DNA from: Burkholderia sp. Nafp2/4-1b
Lineage (GTDB): Bacteria; Pseudomonadota; Gammaproteobacteria; Burkholderiales; Burkholderiaceae
DNA: 64,000 nucleotides
Reading direction: 5' to 3'
Assembly (NCBI RefSeq): GCF_003635165.1
Contig: NZ_ML058602.1
Location: 173,530-237,529 of the forward strand
This document shows positions 1 through 9,193 of this stretch, piece by piece. The notes under the pieces were generated by a model. The model was not told where the DNA came from. It saw only the letters and a list, made by a program, of their open reading frames with translations, and made no database searches. Position 1 is the stretch's first letter; every line of letters begins with the position of its first letter. The translations under genes were made by a program, and so were the position numbers.

Positions 1-382
1 CCTGGAAACGCACGAGGCTGCGGCGCTCCTCACCGAACTCGCCGATCAGCACGTGATCGGCAGTGAACACGCGCAGCGGCACCTTCGGCTGGTAGTTGGT
101 CAGCGCATCGAGCGACGGCAGTTGCGGCGCCATCACGACGAGTGCGTAGCCGACGATCAGCGCGCCGACGATCGCGAGCGTCGCGAACAGGCCGACGAAC
201 CACAGCGCGACGCGCGAGCCGAACGAGCGGTGGCCATCGCCCCCGCGGCCGCTGCGCTGTGCGCGCCGGTCGTCGTCGCGGTCGTCGTCATCGGGGTAGT
301 AGGCGCCCGACGGCGAACGGCGCAGCGTGTAGTGGGGTTCGTTCCGGTCGGAACGAGAAGACGGTCGTTTGATAATTGGCAT
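1..382 (-). CDS. mrcA: Class A penicillin-binding protein 1A, N-terminal part
   Basis: The first 127 codons of a leftward gene that runs off the window edge. The product starts with a cytoplasmic tail rich in Arg and Asp (an Asp-rich stretch near residues 31-37). One transmembrane helix follows at about residues 58-83, then the juxtamembrane sequence YQPKVPLRVFTADHVLIGEF, typical of the start of the periplasmic part of PBP1A. Family members polymerise and cross-link peptidoglycan from the inner membrane; the transglycosylase and transpeptidase domains lie outside the window. The ATG at 382 is the most plausible start, but no strong ribosome-binding site precedes it. Confidence 0.82.
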   Translation of the reverse strand, partial: MPIIKRPSSRSDRNEPHYTLRRSPSGAYYPDDDDRDDDRRAQRSGRGGDGHRSFGSRVALWFVGLFATLAIVGALIVGYALVVMAPQLPSLDALTNYQPKVPLRVFTADHVLIGEFGEERRSLVRFQ

Positions 383-689
383 GTCGGAATGGCGGGCGGA
401 CGTAGCGCCCTCGGACGCATGCGGAAATGCAAGCGGATGAATCAGAGTGAGTCGTGGCAACTGTCACGTCGACAGACCCCGCCGCGCGGCGATCCGTTCC
501 CGCGACGTGACAGCGCATTTTAATGAAATCGACCGTGCGGCTTCGCGATTTTTTGTAAAAATTCCCGCGCGACAGTGATTTGCGAAACGTATTGGCCGCA
601 TGCTCGGCCTATGATGGACACGCAGCCGCGCGCATGCGGCGGCGTTTCTTTCAAGCGCGAAAGGTTCAAATTCCGCACACGCGTGCCGC

Positions 690-717
690 TTGAACTCCGG
701 CGCTTAAGCCGTATTTA
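690..717 (+). promoter_or_regulatory. Putative sigma-70 promoter of pspA
   Basis: TTGAAC at 690-695 and TATTTA at 712-717, separated by 16 bases, lie about 100 bases upstream of the pspA start. Found by eye and not scored. Confidence 0.4.
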
Positions 718-721
718 AGGG

Positions 722-745
722 GCCGGCGGTGTAATATCCGCCGGC
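722..745. repeat. Inverted repeat after the pspA promoter
   Basis: Perfect 8-base arms GCCGGCGG (722-729) and CCGCCGGC (738-745) enclose an 8-base A/T-rich centre. It sits just downstream of the predicted -10 element, so it could be an operator or a 5' leader hairpin. Confidence 0.45.
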
Positions 746-816
746 TCACGCGAGTCGGACCCGATTCGCGACGGGCACTGCCGCACAAGCGGCGCCTTTC
801 AACCACGGAGGATTTC

Positions 817-1497
817 ATGTCGCTTTTCGACTCTATTTCGCGCACGATCAAAGGCCTGCTGAACGATGCGGCCGACTCGGTACAGGATCCGTCGCGCGAC
901 GCACGGCAGATCGTGCGGGAGCTCGACGACAGCATCGGCCGTGCCGAGAATTCGCTGATCGAGATCGAGGCGCAGGTCGCCACGCAGCGCAGCAAGCGCG
1001 ATGCGGCCGACGACAAGGTGAAGAAGTACGAGGACGGCGCGAAGCGCGCGCTGCAAGGCGGCGACGAAGCACTTGCACGCGAGGCGCTCGCCGCGCAGTC
1101 GAACGCGGAAGCCGAACGGGATGCCCTCGCGGCCGAGCTGGCCACGCTCGAGCCGTCCGTCGACAAGCTGAAGGGGCAGATCGCCGACATGCGTCAGCGC
1201 CGCAACGATCTCAACTCGCGTTCGAACATCCTGCAGGCGAAGCAGGAAATCGCGCAGGCGAAGGATGTCGCGGCGAGCGCGCTGGGCGGCATCGGCGGCA
1301 AGAACCTGTCCGAAGATTTCCAGAAGCTCGAGGACAAGGTCGCGCTGCAGAACGCACGCTCCGACGCACGCCTGAATTCGGCCGACACGTCGAGCGGCAA
1401 GGCGCTCGACGACAAGCTCGCCGCGTTGAACAAGGGCCCGTCGGTCGAGGATCGCCTCGCCGCGCTGAAGAAGCAGCTCGACACGCCCGCGCAGTAA
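817..1497 (+). CDS. pspA: PspA/IM30 family protein
   Basis: 226 residues, almost entirely predicted coiled coil and rich in Ala, Lys, Asp and Glu, with the start MSLFDSISRTIKGLLNDAAD typical of the amphipathic N-terminal helix of PspA/IM30/Vipp1 proteins. The family binds damaged or stressed inner membrane and forms ESCRT-III-like assemblies. A ribosome-binding site (GGAGG, 807-811) lies just before the ATG. The pspF, pspB and pspC genes of the enteric psp operon are absent. Instead a TPR membrane protein follows about 80 bases downstream on the same strand, so the two are probably cotranscribed. The family assignment is firm; the inducing stress is unknown. Confidence 0.88.
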   Translation: MSLFDSISRTIKGLLNDAADSVQDPSRDARQIVRELDDSIGRAENSLIEIEAQVATQRSKRDAADDKVKKYEDGAKRALQGGDEALAREALAAQSNAEAERDALAAELATLEPSVDKLKGQIADMRQRRNDLNSRSNILQAKQEIAQAKDVAASALGGIGGKNLSEDFQKLEDKVALQNARSDARLNSADTSSGKALDDKLAALNKGPSVEDRLAALKKQLDTPAQ

Positions 1498-1575
1498 CGG
1501 CCACCGCGCCGCGGCCCGCCGGGCTCGCGGCGCGCACCGATCGTCAGGAGACGGGCGCATGCGCCCGGTTCGACC

Positions 1576-2766
1576 ATGAAGAAATCTCTCGCCGCACTCG
1601 GCTTCTCGCTGATGTTGCTGTCGTCCGCCGCATTCGCGGTTCCGTCGCTGCAGCAAGTCGAGCAGTCGATCGCGCAACGTGACTGGCAGCGCGCCGACAC
1701 GCAGCTGTCGCAAGTCATCGACGCCCATCCGAACAACGCACATGCGCACTACCTGTACGCGCAGGTGCTGGACCGCGAAGGCCGCGCGTCCGACGCGCTC
1801 GCGCAACTGCAGAAAGCGAAGTCGCTCGATCCGCAACTGCGCTTCACCGATGCGTCGCACTTCGCGCAGACCGAATCGCGCATTCGCGCCGATGCCGCGC
1901 GCGTGAGCGGCAACGCACCGGCGGCCACGCAGAGCGGTTCGTTGCAATCGTCGCTCGCGCCCGCCGCGCCGGCCGCGAAACACGGCCCGTCGACCGGCAT
2001 GTGGATCGGCCTCGCGCTGATCGCCGTGATCATCGCGCTGGTGCTGCGCTGGACGCTGCGCCGCGCGCGCTCGGCCGACAACAGCCGCGCCGACGACGAA
2101 CGCCGCACGCAGTTGAAGCGCGCGACCGACGTGCTGAACGACATCCGTCCGCTGAAGCTCGATGCGAAGCTGTCGACCGCGCCCGGTGCCGCGTCGCTCA
2201 CGAGCGAACTCGAAGGCATCGAGACCGATGCACGCGCGCTCGTCGAAGCGTTGTCCAACGGCAAGAACCCGGTGCCGCCGTATCGCATCGACGAGCTCGA
2301 ACAGCGTCATGCGAGCGTGAAGGCACGCGTCGAAGGCCGGCCCGACCCGAGCGCGCAGCCCGCTGCGCCCGCGAACGGCAGCGGCTCCGTGTATGCGCAG
2401 GAAGCCGATCGCATGACCGGCATGCAAGGCCAGCCGTATCAGCAGCAACCGTACCCGCAAGCGCCGTATCCGCCGCAGTATCCGCAACAGCAGCCGCCTG
2501 TCGTGGTGCAGCAAGGCGGCGGTTTCGGCGGCGGGATGGGCGGGCTGCTGACCGGCGTGCTGCTCGGCGAAGCCATGTCGGGCGGCCGTGAGCGCGTGGT
2601 CGAACGCGACGTGATCGTCGACGACCAGCGCCACCGCCAGAACAACAACAACGATCCCGGCTTCGACCTGGGTCGCGGCGACGATTCGAACTGGAGCGAC
2701 GGCAACAGCGGCGGCGGCGTCGATCTCGGCAGCAACGACGACGGCTGGACCGACGACAACACCTGA
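1576..2766 (+). CDS. TPR-containing membrane protein paired with PspA
   Basis: 396 residues. A signal peptide (residues 1-21, ending SSAAFA) precedes a short TPR-like region (about 25-100; [20 protein letters not shown]). After an Ala/Pro linker comes one transmembrane helix near residues 140-158, then an Arg-rich cytosolic helical part. The tail is low-complexity: Gln/Pro/Tyr-rich (about 280-312), Gly-rich ([10 protein letters not shown]) and finally Asn/Asp/Gly-rich. The domain order is that of an envelope scaffold rather than an enzyme. Its position behind pspA suggests a membrane anchor or sensor for PspA; that role is inference. Confidence 0.75.
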   Translation: MKKSLAALGFSLMLLSSAAFAVPSLQQVEQSIAQRDWQRADTQLSQVIDAHPNNAHAHYLYAQVLDREGRASDALAQLQKAKSLDPQLRFTDASHFAQTESRIRADAARVSGNAPAATQSGSLQSSLAPAAPAAKHGPSTGMWIGLALIAVIIALVLRWTLRRARSADNSRADDERRTQLKRATDVLNDIRPLKLDAKLSTAPGAASLTSELEGIETDARALVEALSNGKNPVPPYRIDELEQRHASVKARVEGRPDPSAQPAAPANGSGSVYAQEADRMTGMQGQPYQQQPYPQAPYPPQYPQQQPPVVVQQGGGFGGGMGGLLTGVLLGEAMSGGRERVVERDVIVDDQRHRQNNNNDPGFDLGRGDDSNWSDGNSGGGVDLGSNDDGWTDDNT

Positions 2767-2999
2767 GCGTCCCGCTCGCGGGCGTCGCCCTCTCGCGCGG
2801 CGCCCGTCCCCCTTCCGCGCTTTCTTTCATTTCGGCGCGCGCCGGCCGGCAGATTTGTCAATCATTTCAAGATGGGCTACCGGCATTGGGGCACGTTCGC
2901 TATCATGCGGCCATCGGCGTGCCTCCGATCCCGTCCGACGTTTCGCAGCCTGCGCGTCGCGGCACGCCTCCCCTCGCCCCAACCAGGAGAAAGCCGCTC

Positions 3000-3431
3000 A
3001 TGAGCATAATCAAGGAATTCAAGGAGTTCGCCGTCAAAGGCAACGTGATGGATCTCGCCGTCGGCGTGATCATCGGCGGCGCATTCTCGAAGATCGTCGA
3101 CTCGGTCGTGAAAGACCTCATCATGCCGGTGATCGGCGTGGTGACCGGCGGTCTGGATTTCTCGAACAAGTTCGTTCTGCTCGGCACCATCCCCCCGTCG
3201 TTCAAGGGTAATCCCGATTCGTACAAGGACCTGCAGGCCGCGGGCGTCGCCGCATTCGGCTACGGCTCGTTCATCACCGTGGCGATCAACTTCATCATCC
3301 TCGCGTTCATCATCTTCATGATGGTGAAATTCATCAACAAGCTGCGCAGGCCGGAAGAAGCCGCGCCGGCCGCGACGCCGGAAGACATCGTGCTGCTGCG
3401 CGAAATCCGCGATTCGCTCAAGCAACGCTGA
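3000..3431 (+). CDS. mscL: Large-conductance mechanosensitive channel MscL
   Basis: 143 residues, the normal MscL length. The start [20 protein letters not shown] is the family's N-terminal amphipathic helix, with TM1 ([13 protein letters not shown]) and TM2 ([18 protein letters not shown]) following. The C-terminal bundle ends [15 protein letters not shown], also diagnostic. The channel opens under high membrane tension to release solutes on hypo-osmotic shock. The ATG at 3000 is chosen because it follows AGGAG (2986-2990) and gives the family N-terminus. A longer in-frame frame from 2886 has no family support. Confidence 0.97.
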   Translation: MSIIKEFKEFAVKGNVMDLAVGVIIGGAFSKIVDSVVKDLIMPVIGVVTGGLDFSNKFVLLGTIPPSFKGNPDSYKDLQAAGVAAFGYGSFITVAINFIILAFIIFMMVKFINKLRRPEEAAPAATPEDIVLLREIRDSLKQR

Positions 3432-3456
3432 GCGCCGCGCGACACTGCATCTGCCG

Positions 3457-3480
3457 GGCCCGCCATGTGCGGGCCTTTTT
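3457..3480 (+). terminator. Rho-independent terminator of mscL
   Basis: A 7-bp stem GGCCCGC/GCGGGCC with a 5-base loop, followed by five T residues, 26 bases after the mscL stop. Confidence 0.8.
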
Positions 3481-3772
3481 CATGGGCACGCATCGTGCAC
3501 CGCCGCGCGAGGCTTGTCTCATTTTTTTGTGACGTGCGAATGCACGCGCGGGAAAAGCAGGTCTATGATGGAGACTAAACGACAGTACGGGCGCCAAGAC
3601 GCTGGCTGTGTCGATCATCGTGGCATGCGGGTCGACGGGAGACATTGATCGTCGTACCGCACGAGCGCAGCATTTTCGTGTGCTATAAAGGATCGACATG
3701 CGGCGTACATAGCCGGGAGTGGGTCGCATGAAAGTGCCGCATTTCTTGCAATTGTTTTTGAGGCGAGTGTTT

Positions 3773-4219
3773 ATGTCCTTCCCGAAAAAACGTCGACGTG
3801 TGCAACAGGATGGCCAGGAGTCGTTCCTCGCGGTCTTGCGCCACTCGAAACCGTTCGCGCAGCTCGACACCAAGATTGCCCGCGCCCGTGCGCAGGACGA
3901 ACCCGTCCTCTATGCGCATGTGCTGCCCGGCCTCGACGTGCTCCTGTGCAGCGTGCGCGGCGCCCAGCCGCCCTATCCGGCCATCGCCGAATTGCGCAAG
4001 CGCTGCATCGAATCGATTGCGAACGCACTCGAACAGCCGCTCGACGGCCTCGAGAACGGCGGCTACTGGTACGAGGCAAACGGCTTCGGCTTCCTCGTAT
4101 TCGCGAGTCGCGCCCGCGCGCGCATCCTGCCCGAATTTGGTGCAGGCACGAAGGCGAGCCTGCGCGGCGGCCTCGGACGCCAGAACGCCGGCGACACGAC
4201 ACCGCGCTCCCTCGGCTGA
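3773..4219 (+). CDS. Small conserved hypothetical protein
   Basis: 148 residues with a basic start (MSFPKKRRRVQQD) and no signal peptide or membrane segment. The central part (LPGLDVLLCSVRGAQPPYP, then a helical segment with RKRCIESIANALEQPLDGL) looks globular. I do not recognise the family. The ATG at 3773 follows GAGG at 3760-3763. An in-frame ATG at 3728 (18 residues longer in the open frame from 3719, 15 longer from 3728) also has GGGAG upstream, so the start is uncertain. Codon use matches the neighbours. It stands alone between mscL and a convergent dehydrogenase gene. Confidence 0.65.
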   Translation: MSFPKKRRRVQQDGQESFLAVLRHSKPFAQLDTKIARARAQDEPVLYAHVLPGLDVLLCSVRGAQPPYPAIAELRKRCIESIANALEQPLDGLENGGYWYEANGFGFLVFASRARARILPEFGAGTKASLRGGLGRQNAGDTTPRSLG

Positions 4220-4232
4220 ACCGACACCGACA

Positions 4233-4260
4233 CGATGGGCCGCCTCCGGGCGGCCCATCG
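4233..4260. terminator. Hairpin between convergent genes
   Basis: A perfect 12-bp stem (CGATGGGCCGCC/GGCGGCCCATCG) with a TCCG loop lies between the convergent genes ending at 4219 and 4297. There is no clear T-run on either side, but the position fits a bidirectional terminator. Confidence 0.6.
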
Positions 4261-4296
4261 GCCATTCAGGCTTCCCGCTTCAGCGTCGCCGCGCGA

Positions 4297-5190
4297 TCAC
4301 TGCGCCGTTCCGCGCCCGTTCCCGGGCCGCACGATGTCGATGAACGCGGCGAAATCGGCGCCGGCGAGCCCCTGCGCGGCGCCCAGTCTCAGCACCTGCT
4401 GCACCGTGGCCGACACGGGCATCACCGCGCCCGCGTCGCGCGCGGCGTCGGCGATCGCATCGACATCCTTCTGGAACGTGCTCAGCGCGCCGATCGGGGC
4501 GTGACCGCCTGACGTCATGCGCGGCACGAAGGTCTGCAGCAGCACCGAATCCGCCCATCCGCCGGCCAGTGCGTCGGCCAGTCGCGCGGCGTCGATCCCG
4601 CTTGCCTGCGCCAGGCCGACCGCTTCGGCGATCGCGGTCACCGTCGCGGTGACGATCGCCTGGTTGCACAGCTTCGCGGTCTGGCCCGCGCCCGCATCGC
4701 CCATGTGCGTAATGCGCGACGCGTACGTGTCGATCAGCGGACGCACTGCGTCGAGGTCGGCCGCGCCGCCGCCTGCCATCACCGCGAGTGTGCCGGCCTG
4801 CGCGCCGGGCACGCCGCCGGACACCGGCGCATCGATCCAGCCCACGCCGAGCGCGGCCGAGCGCGCCGCATAGTCGCGCGTCGCGGCAGGCGCAATGCTC
4901 GAATGATCGACGATGCGCTTCAAGCGGCGCGCGTTCGCGGCGCCGGCAAGGAGCCCGTGCTCGCCGAATACGACATCGCCCACCGCGCGAGCGTCGAGCA
5001 CGCACACGAACACCGTGTCGACGCGCTCGGCCAGTTCGCGCGGCGTGTCGACCACCTGTGCGCCGTCCTGTTCAAGCGCCTCGGCCTTGCCGCGCGTCCG
5101 GTTCCATACGCTGACCCGGTGGCCCGCCGCCAGCAAATGCCGAATCATCGGCGCGCCCATCAATCCCGGTCCGCAAAATCCGACTTCCAC
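4297..5190 (-). CDS. NAD(P)-dependent beta-hydroxyacid dehydrogenase (3-hydroxyisobutyrate dehydrogenase family)
   Basis: 297 residues from the GTG at 5190, the normal length for this family. The N-terminus [15 protein letters not shown] carries the Rossmann GxGxMG motif. [21 protein letters not shown] matches the substrate-binding signature, and GQTAKLCNQ contains the conserved catalytic Lys. Family members oxidise 3-hydroxyisobutyrate or reduce tartronate semialdehyde. The nearby purine catabolic genes yield glyoxylate, so a tartronate-semialdehyde reductase role is possible but unproven. Upstream in-frame codons would add about 49 residues without family similarity; GGAG lies 12 bases before the GTG. 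Confidence 0.85.
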   Translation of the reverse strand: MEVGFCGPGLMGAPMIRHLLAAGHRVSVWNRTRGKAEALEQDGAQVVDTPRELAERVDTVFVCVLDARAVGDVVFGEHGLLAGAANARRLKRIVDHSSIAPAATRDYAARSAALGVGWIDAPVSGGVPGAQAGTLAVMAGGGAADLDAVRPLIDTYASRITHMGDAGAGQTAKLCNQAIVTATVTAIAEAVGLAQASGIDAARLADALAGGWADSVLLQTFVPRMTSGGHAPIGALSTFQKDVDAIADAARDAGAVMPVSATVQQVLRLGAAQGLAGADFAAFIDIVRPGNGRGTAQ

Positions 5191-5325
5191 GATGTTCGTC
5201 GTCTCCAATTGAGGTTGCACTTGCCGCCCATCATACCTATCACTCAAGAAGCCGGACACGCGCGACACCGCTTCGGGTCCGCCGCTTGCGCCGGCCATAC
5301 ACACCGACATCCCAGGGAGCGCATC

Positions 5326-5535
5326 ATGAGCGACCACGTCTACAAGCTGATCGAACTGACCGGCTCATCGCGTCAATCGTGCGACGACGCCATCCGCAAC
5401 GCGATCTCGAAAGCCGGCAAGACGCTGCACAACCTGCACTGGTTCGAGGTGACCGAAACGCGCGGTCACATCGAAGGCGATCAGGTCATCCACTGGCAGG
5501 TCACGCTGAAAGTCGGCATGCGCATCGACGACTGA
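5326..5535 (+). CDS. Dodecin family flavin-binding protein
   Basis: 69 residues, the usual dodecin length, starting [15 protein letters not shown] with the motif [13 protein letters not shown], where the conserved Trp stacks on flavin. Dodecins are small dodecameric shells that store or buffer riboflavin, FMN or related ligands in the cytosol. GGGAG lies 6 bases before the ATG. The gene is divergent from the dehydrogenase at 4297-5190. Confidence 0.92.
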   Translation: MSDHVYKLIELTGSSRQSCDDAIRNAISKAGKTLHNLHWFEVTETRGHIEGDQVIHWQVTLKVGMRIDD

Positions 5536-5757
5536 CGCGCCGCGCGCGTCACGCGCGGTGCCGTCACCCACCGGATGCGTGCAATGCGCATCCGCGCGGC
5601 GCCGCGCCGCCCCTTCCGCCCCGTTCGGACCCCTTATCAAGGCCCGGCCGGCGTGCGGTTGCGGGTATCCATCTCTTGACGCTGGCTCTGGTTCATATTA
5701 AAAACGATATACCCCTACACCCCATCGATCAGCCCAGACATATAAACCGGAGATACC

Positions 5758-6687
5758 ATGAGTCAGCAACGCGAGGCGATCGACACGTACCTCTTGCGCG
5801 TCTTGCACACCTTGTTGATGGAGCGCAGCGTCACGCGCGCGGCCGTCAAACTGAACCAGTCCCAACCGGCGATCAGCGCCGCACTGCGCCGCCTGCGCGA
5901 CATCACCGGCGATCCGCTGCTCGTGCGCGGCAAGTCGGGCATGGTCCCGACCGAATACGGGCTGCGCCTGCTCGAACCGGTCCAGAACGCGCTGCGTGAA
6001 ATCGAGCGCATCAAGTTCCAGCAGCACAATTTCGACCCGGCCACGTCGATCCGCTGCTACCGGATCGGTTGCCCCGACTACCTGAACGTGCTGTTCGTGC
6101 CGACCGTCGTCGAACGCTTCCGCCAGGCCGCGCCGAATGCGACGCTCGAGTTCCATTCGCTCGGCCCCGCGTTCGACTACGAGCTCGCGCTGGAGGACGG
6201 CAAGCTCGACATCGTCGTCGGCAACTGGCCGGAGCCGCCCGAGCAGCTGCACCTGTCGAACCTGTTCGTCGACGAAATCGTCTGCCTGATGAGCAATACG
6301 CACCCGTTCGCAAAACGCGGCGGGCTCACGCTCGACCAGTACCTGAACGCGCCGCACCTCGCGCCGACGCCGTACTCGGTCGGCCAGCGCGGCGCAATCG
6401 ATGTGCACCTCGCGCGCGAGCGGCTCAAGCGTCACGTGGTCGTCACGCTGCCGTACTTCAACCTCGCGCCGTACGTGCTGGTGAAGTCGGACCTGATCTT
6501 CACGACGACGCGCCTGTTCGCCGATCATTACGCGAAATTCCTGCCGCTGTCGGTGGTGCCGGCACCGCTCGATTTCCCGCCGATGCAGTACTACCAGCTG
6601 TGGCACGAACGCTGCCACTACTCCGACGAAGTGCGGTGGCTGCGCAGCCTCGTCGCCGAGGCGACCCGCACGCTGATCGAGGCGTAA
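5758..6687 (+). CDS. LysR-family transcriptional regulator
   Basis: 309 residues. The N-terminal winged helix (about 10-70) contains the LysR recognition segment AAVKLNQSQPAISAALRRLR. A periplasmic-binding-protein-like effector domain follows from about residue 95 (YRIGCPDYLNVLFVPTVVERF). The ATG at 5758 follows GGAG. The gene faces the convergent 8-oxoguanine deaminase-like gene and lies beside the urate-degradation genes, which makes it a candidate regulator of purine use. The effector is not visible in the sequence. Confidence 0.88.
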   Translation: MSQQREAIDTYLLRVLHTLLMERSVTRAAVKLNQSQPAISAALRRLRDITGDPLLVRGKSGMVPTEYGLRLLEPVQNALREIERIKFQQHNFDPATSIRCYRIGCPDYLNVLFVPTVVERFRQAAPNATLEFHSLGPAFDYELALEDGKLDIVVGNWPEPPEQLHLSNLFVDEIVCLMSNTHPFAKRGGLTLDQYLNAPHLAPTPYSVGQRGAIDVHLARERLKRHVVVTLPYFNLAPYVLVKSDLIFTTTRLFADHYAKFLPLSVVPAPLDFPPMQYYQLWHERCHYSDEVRWLRSLVAEATRTLIEA

Positions 6688-6863
6688 GCGCGTACGACGA
6701 GCACCACGCGCGCGCCGGCCACGCTGTTGCGGGGGCGGCCCGGTACGATGCGCGGCGTGCGGCGGCCGCTGCCTGAACCGCCACCGCGCCAGCCACCGCG
6801 CGCCCGATCCGCCACGCGCGGCGCGACCGTCACTTCACCTCGTCATCGTTTCACCTCGTCGCT

Positions 6864-8276
6864 TCAGCGCGACGCCTCCACGAGTGCCCGCGCGAGCGCG
6901 TTGTGACGCTCGATCACGGGTGGCAGGTCGAGCGTCGCGAGCCGCCCTTCCCGCACCACCACCTTCCCGTTCACCACCGTGTACGCCGTCTGCGACGGCG
7001 CGCAGAACACGAGCGCCGCGACCGGATCGTGCAGCGCGCCCGCGAACAGCGGCTGGCGCAGGTCGAACGCAGCAAAGTCCGCGGCCATGCCCGGCTTCAG
7101 CGCACCGATGTCGTCACGGTTCAGCACCTTTGCGCCGCCCAGCGTGGCGATTTCGAGCGCCTCGCGCGCGGTCATCGCGTCGGGCCCGAAGCCGACCCGC
7201 TGCAGCAGCAGCGCCTGCCGCACTTCCGCGACCATCTGCGCGCCGTCGTTCGACGCGGAACCGTCGACGCCGAGCCCGACCGGCACGCCGGCGAGACGCA
7301 TCTTCTGCACCGGCGCAATGCCCGACGCGAGCCGCATGTTCGAGCACGGACAGTGCGCGACGCCGGTGCCGGTGCGCGCGAACAGGCCGATGCCCGCATC
7401 GTCGAGCTGCACGCAGTGCGCGTGCCACACGTCGTGGCCGACCCAGCCGAGGTCTTCCGCGTATTCGGCTGGCGTCATCCCGAACTTCTCGCGGCTGTAC
7501 GCGATGTCGTTGACATTCTCCGCCAGGTGCGTGTGCAGTGACACGCCGTATTCGCGCGCCAGCACGGCCGCGTCGCGCATCAGCCCGCGGCTCACCGAGA
7601 ACGGCGAGCACGGCGCGACGACCACGCGCAGCATCGCGTAGCGGCCTTCGTCGTGATAGGTCTCGATCAGGCGCTGCGCGTCGCGCAGGATGTCGGGCTC
7701 GCGCTCGACGACCGAATCGGGCGGCAGCCCGCCGTCGCGCTGACCGACGCTCATCGCGCCGCGGCTCGCGTGAAAGCGCATGCCGATCCGCCGCGCGGCG
7801 CCGATGCTGTCGTCGAGCCGGCTGCCGTTCGGGTAGATGTACAGATGATCGCTCGACGTCGTGCAGCCCGACTGCAGCAACTCGGCCATCGCGGTGAGCG
7901 TCGACACCTCGATCATTTCGGGCGTCAGGTGCGCCCAGATCCGGTACAGGTTCGTGAGCCAGCCGAACAGCTCGGCGTTCTGCGCGGCCGGCACCGCGCG
8001 CGTGAGGCTCTGGTACATGTGGTGGTGCGTGTTCACGAGCCCCGGGATCACGAGGTGGCCGCGCAGGTCGAGCACTTCGTCCGCGGTCTCGGGCAGCTCG
8101 GCGCTCGGGCCGACTGCGACGATCCGGTTGTCTTCGATGTAGAGCCCCGCGTCGCGCAGTTCGCGGCGCGTGTCGTCCATGGTCACGAGCACGTCGGCGT
8201 GCCTGACCAGCAGGGTTTTCGGGCGGGATGAGGATGGGTTGGGCGTGCGTGCGCCGCCGTGCTGCTCGAGGTTCAT
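6864..8276 (-). CDS. 8-oxoguanine deaminase-like amidohydrolase
   Basis: 470 residues of the metal-dependent amidohydrolase superfamily, in the subgroup of 8-oxoguanine deaminase and hydroxyatrazine hydrolases. Metal-ligand motifs are present in order: NTHHHMYQSLTRAV near the N-terminus, SLHTHLAEN in the middle, WHAHCVQLDDAGI, and GVDGSASND toward the C-terminus. 8-Oxoguanine deaminase converts 8-oxoguanine to urate, which would feed the neighbouring uraH/puuD pathway. This context favours that substrate over s-triazine or guanine. The start at 8276 leaves an unconserved N-terminal segment of about 20 residues, so a slightly later start is possible. Confidence 0.82.
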   Translation of the reverse strand: MNLEQHGGARTPNPSSSRPKTLLVRHADVLVTMDDTRRELRDAGLYIEDNRIVAVGPSAELPETADEVLDLRGHLVIPGLVNTHHHMYQSLTRAVPAAQNAELFGWLTNLYRIWAHLTPEMIEVSTLTAMAELLQSGCTTSSDHLYIYPNGSRLDDSIGAARRIGMRFHASRGAMSVGQRDGGLPPDSVVEREPDILRDAQRLIETYHDEGRYAMLRVVVAPCSPFSVSRGLMRDAAVLAREYGVSLHTHLAENVNDIAYSREKFGMTPAEYAEDLGWVGHDVWHAHCVQLDDAGIGLFARTGTGVAHCPCSNMRLASGIAPVQKMRLAGVPVGLGVDGSASNDGAQMVAEVRQALLLQRVGFGPDAMTAREALEIATLGGAKVLNRDDIGALKPGMAADFAAFDLRQPLFAGALHDPVAALVFCAPSQTAYTVVNGKVVVREGRLATLDLPPVIERHNALARALVEASR

Positions 8277-8787
8277 GCGTTCTCCGCGTCGTTCCGCCTC
8301 CGGGAGCCGCTCCCGGAAGCCATCACAAAGCCGTTCGAACGCTGCTTCGCGGCACGCCCCGGTGCCTGCGTCCGTTCGAACGCGCTGGCCCGGTTACCCG
8401 GCGTGATTGCCGTCTTCGGGGTACGCGCGGGCTCGCTGCCCGACGCGCACGGCGGCAGCATCGCCCAAGCGCGCGCGGCGCACAATGCGCGATCCCGAAT
8501 ACCGCGCTTCACGGATTCGATATGGTACGCCGCGCGGGGGGCCGCCGCGGCGCCGCAGCCGCCGGCCGCGAGCCGCTCCGGCGGGCCGTCGACAGCGGTT
8601 CATGCGCGGCGCATTATCTTTGATATCGCGCCCGTATTTGCGCGGGGAACCTTTTTACAATGCCTGCACGGCGCTCGCATCAATGTCGCCGACGGGTATG
8701 TAGCCACGTGACGTGGAGCCTCGATCCGCCGCACAGTCATGGATCGAGTCGCCGCCGAACCTCGCATTCACACAAGGACAACTGCGA
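8277..8787. other. Intergenic region between divergent purine genes
   Basis: About 510 bases with no gene I can support; open frames here lack recognisable similarity and ribosome-binding sites. It must contain the divergent promoters of the deaminase-like gene and of uraH-puuD. A short A/T-rich palindrome at 8615-8625 is the only regulatory-looking element I see. Confidence 0.6.
8615..8625. promoter_or_regulatory. Putative LysR-type operator
   Basis: TATC-TTT-GATA, a short palindrome fitting the T-N-A spacing of LysR boxes, stands in a G+C-rich region about 170 bases upstream of uraH. This is a weak call by eye. The LysR regulator at 5758-6687 is the obvious candidate ligand. Confidence 0.25.
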
Positions 8788-9141
8788 ATGGGAAAGCTCA
8801 CTACCCACGTACTCGATACGGCACACGGTCGCCCCGGCGCTGCCATCAAGGTGGACCTCTACGCGCTGGACGGCGAATCGCGCCGCGCGATCAAGACCGT
8901 TCTGACCAATAGCGACGGCCGCTGCGACGAACCGCTGCTCGAAGGCGCGGCACTCGCCGCCGGCGAATACGAACTCGTGTTCCATGCCGGCGACTACTTC
9001 GCATCGCTCGGCGTGAAGGTGCCGGAACCGCGCTTCGTCGACCGCGTCGTACTGCGCTTCGGCATCGCCGACACCGCATCGCACTACCACGTGCCGCTGC
9101 TCGTGTCGCCGTGGTCGTACAGCACCTATCGCGGCAGCTGA
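8788..9141 (+). CDS. uraH: 5-Hydroxyisourate hydrolase (transthyretin-like)
   Basis: 117 residues. The start MGKLTTHVLDTAHGRPGAA and the C-terminal tetrapeptide YRGS are the two signatures of 5-hydroxyisourate hydrolase, and the conserved active-site His and Arg motifs are in place. It hydrolyses 5-hydroxyisourate, the product of urate oxidation, to OHCU. The ATG at 8788 gives the family N-terminus; an in-frame ATG 25 codons earlier does not. The urate hydroxylase gene follows 52 bases downstream, consistent with an operon. Confidence 0.96.
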   Translation: MGKLTTHVLDTAHGRPGAAIKVDLYALDGESRRAIKTVLTNSDGRCDEPLLEGAALAAGEYELVFHAGDYFASLGVKVPEPRFVDRVVLRFGIADTASHYHVPLLVSPWSYSTYRGS

Positions 9142-9193
9142 CATCGAATCAGCGCCCGCATCAAAGACAACGATCTGAGTCTGGAGGAGTTTC

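Larger units (their letters stand above)
383..816. other. Intergenic region between divergent mrcA and pspA
   Basis: About 430 bases without a convincing gene. The short open frames here have the wrong codon bias. The region must hold both divergent promoters. The part nearest pspA contains a plausible sigma-70 promoter followed by an inverted repeat, described separately. Confidence 0.6.

Noticed and set aside
799..2634. A 611-codon open frame antisense to pspA and the TPR gene
   Set aside because: Arg/His/Leu-rich composition typical of the shadow of a high-G+C gene; the plus-strand genes have family motifs.
6688..6863. Possible terminator between the convergent LysR and deaminase-like genes
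   Set aside because: Several G+C-rich stretches could pair, but no stem stood out with a loop and T-run.
6864..8276. Naming the amidohydrolase atzB (hydroxyatrazine hydrolase)
   Set aside because: The motifs are shared by the whole subgroup, and the purine gene context favours 8-oxoguanine deaminase.
8259..8711. A 150-codon open frame between the deaminase-like gene and uraH
   Set aside because: Overlaps the start of the deaminase gene and lacks a start signal and recognisable motif.
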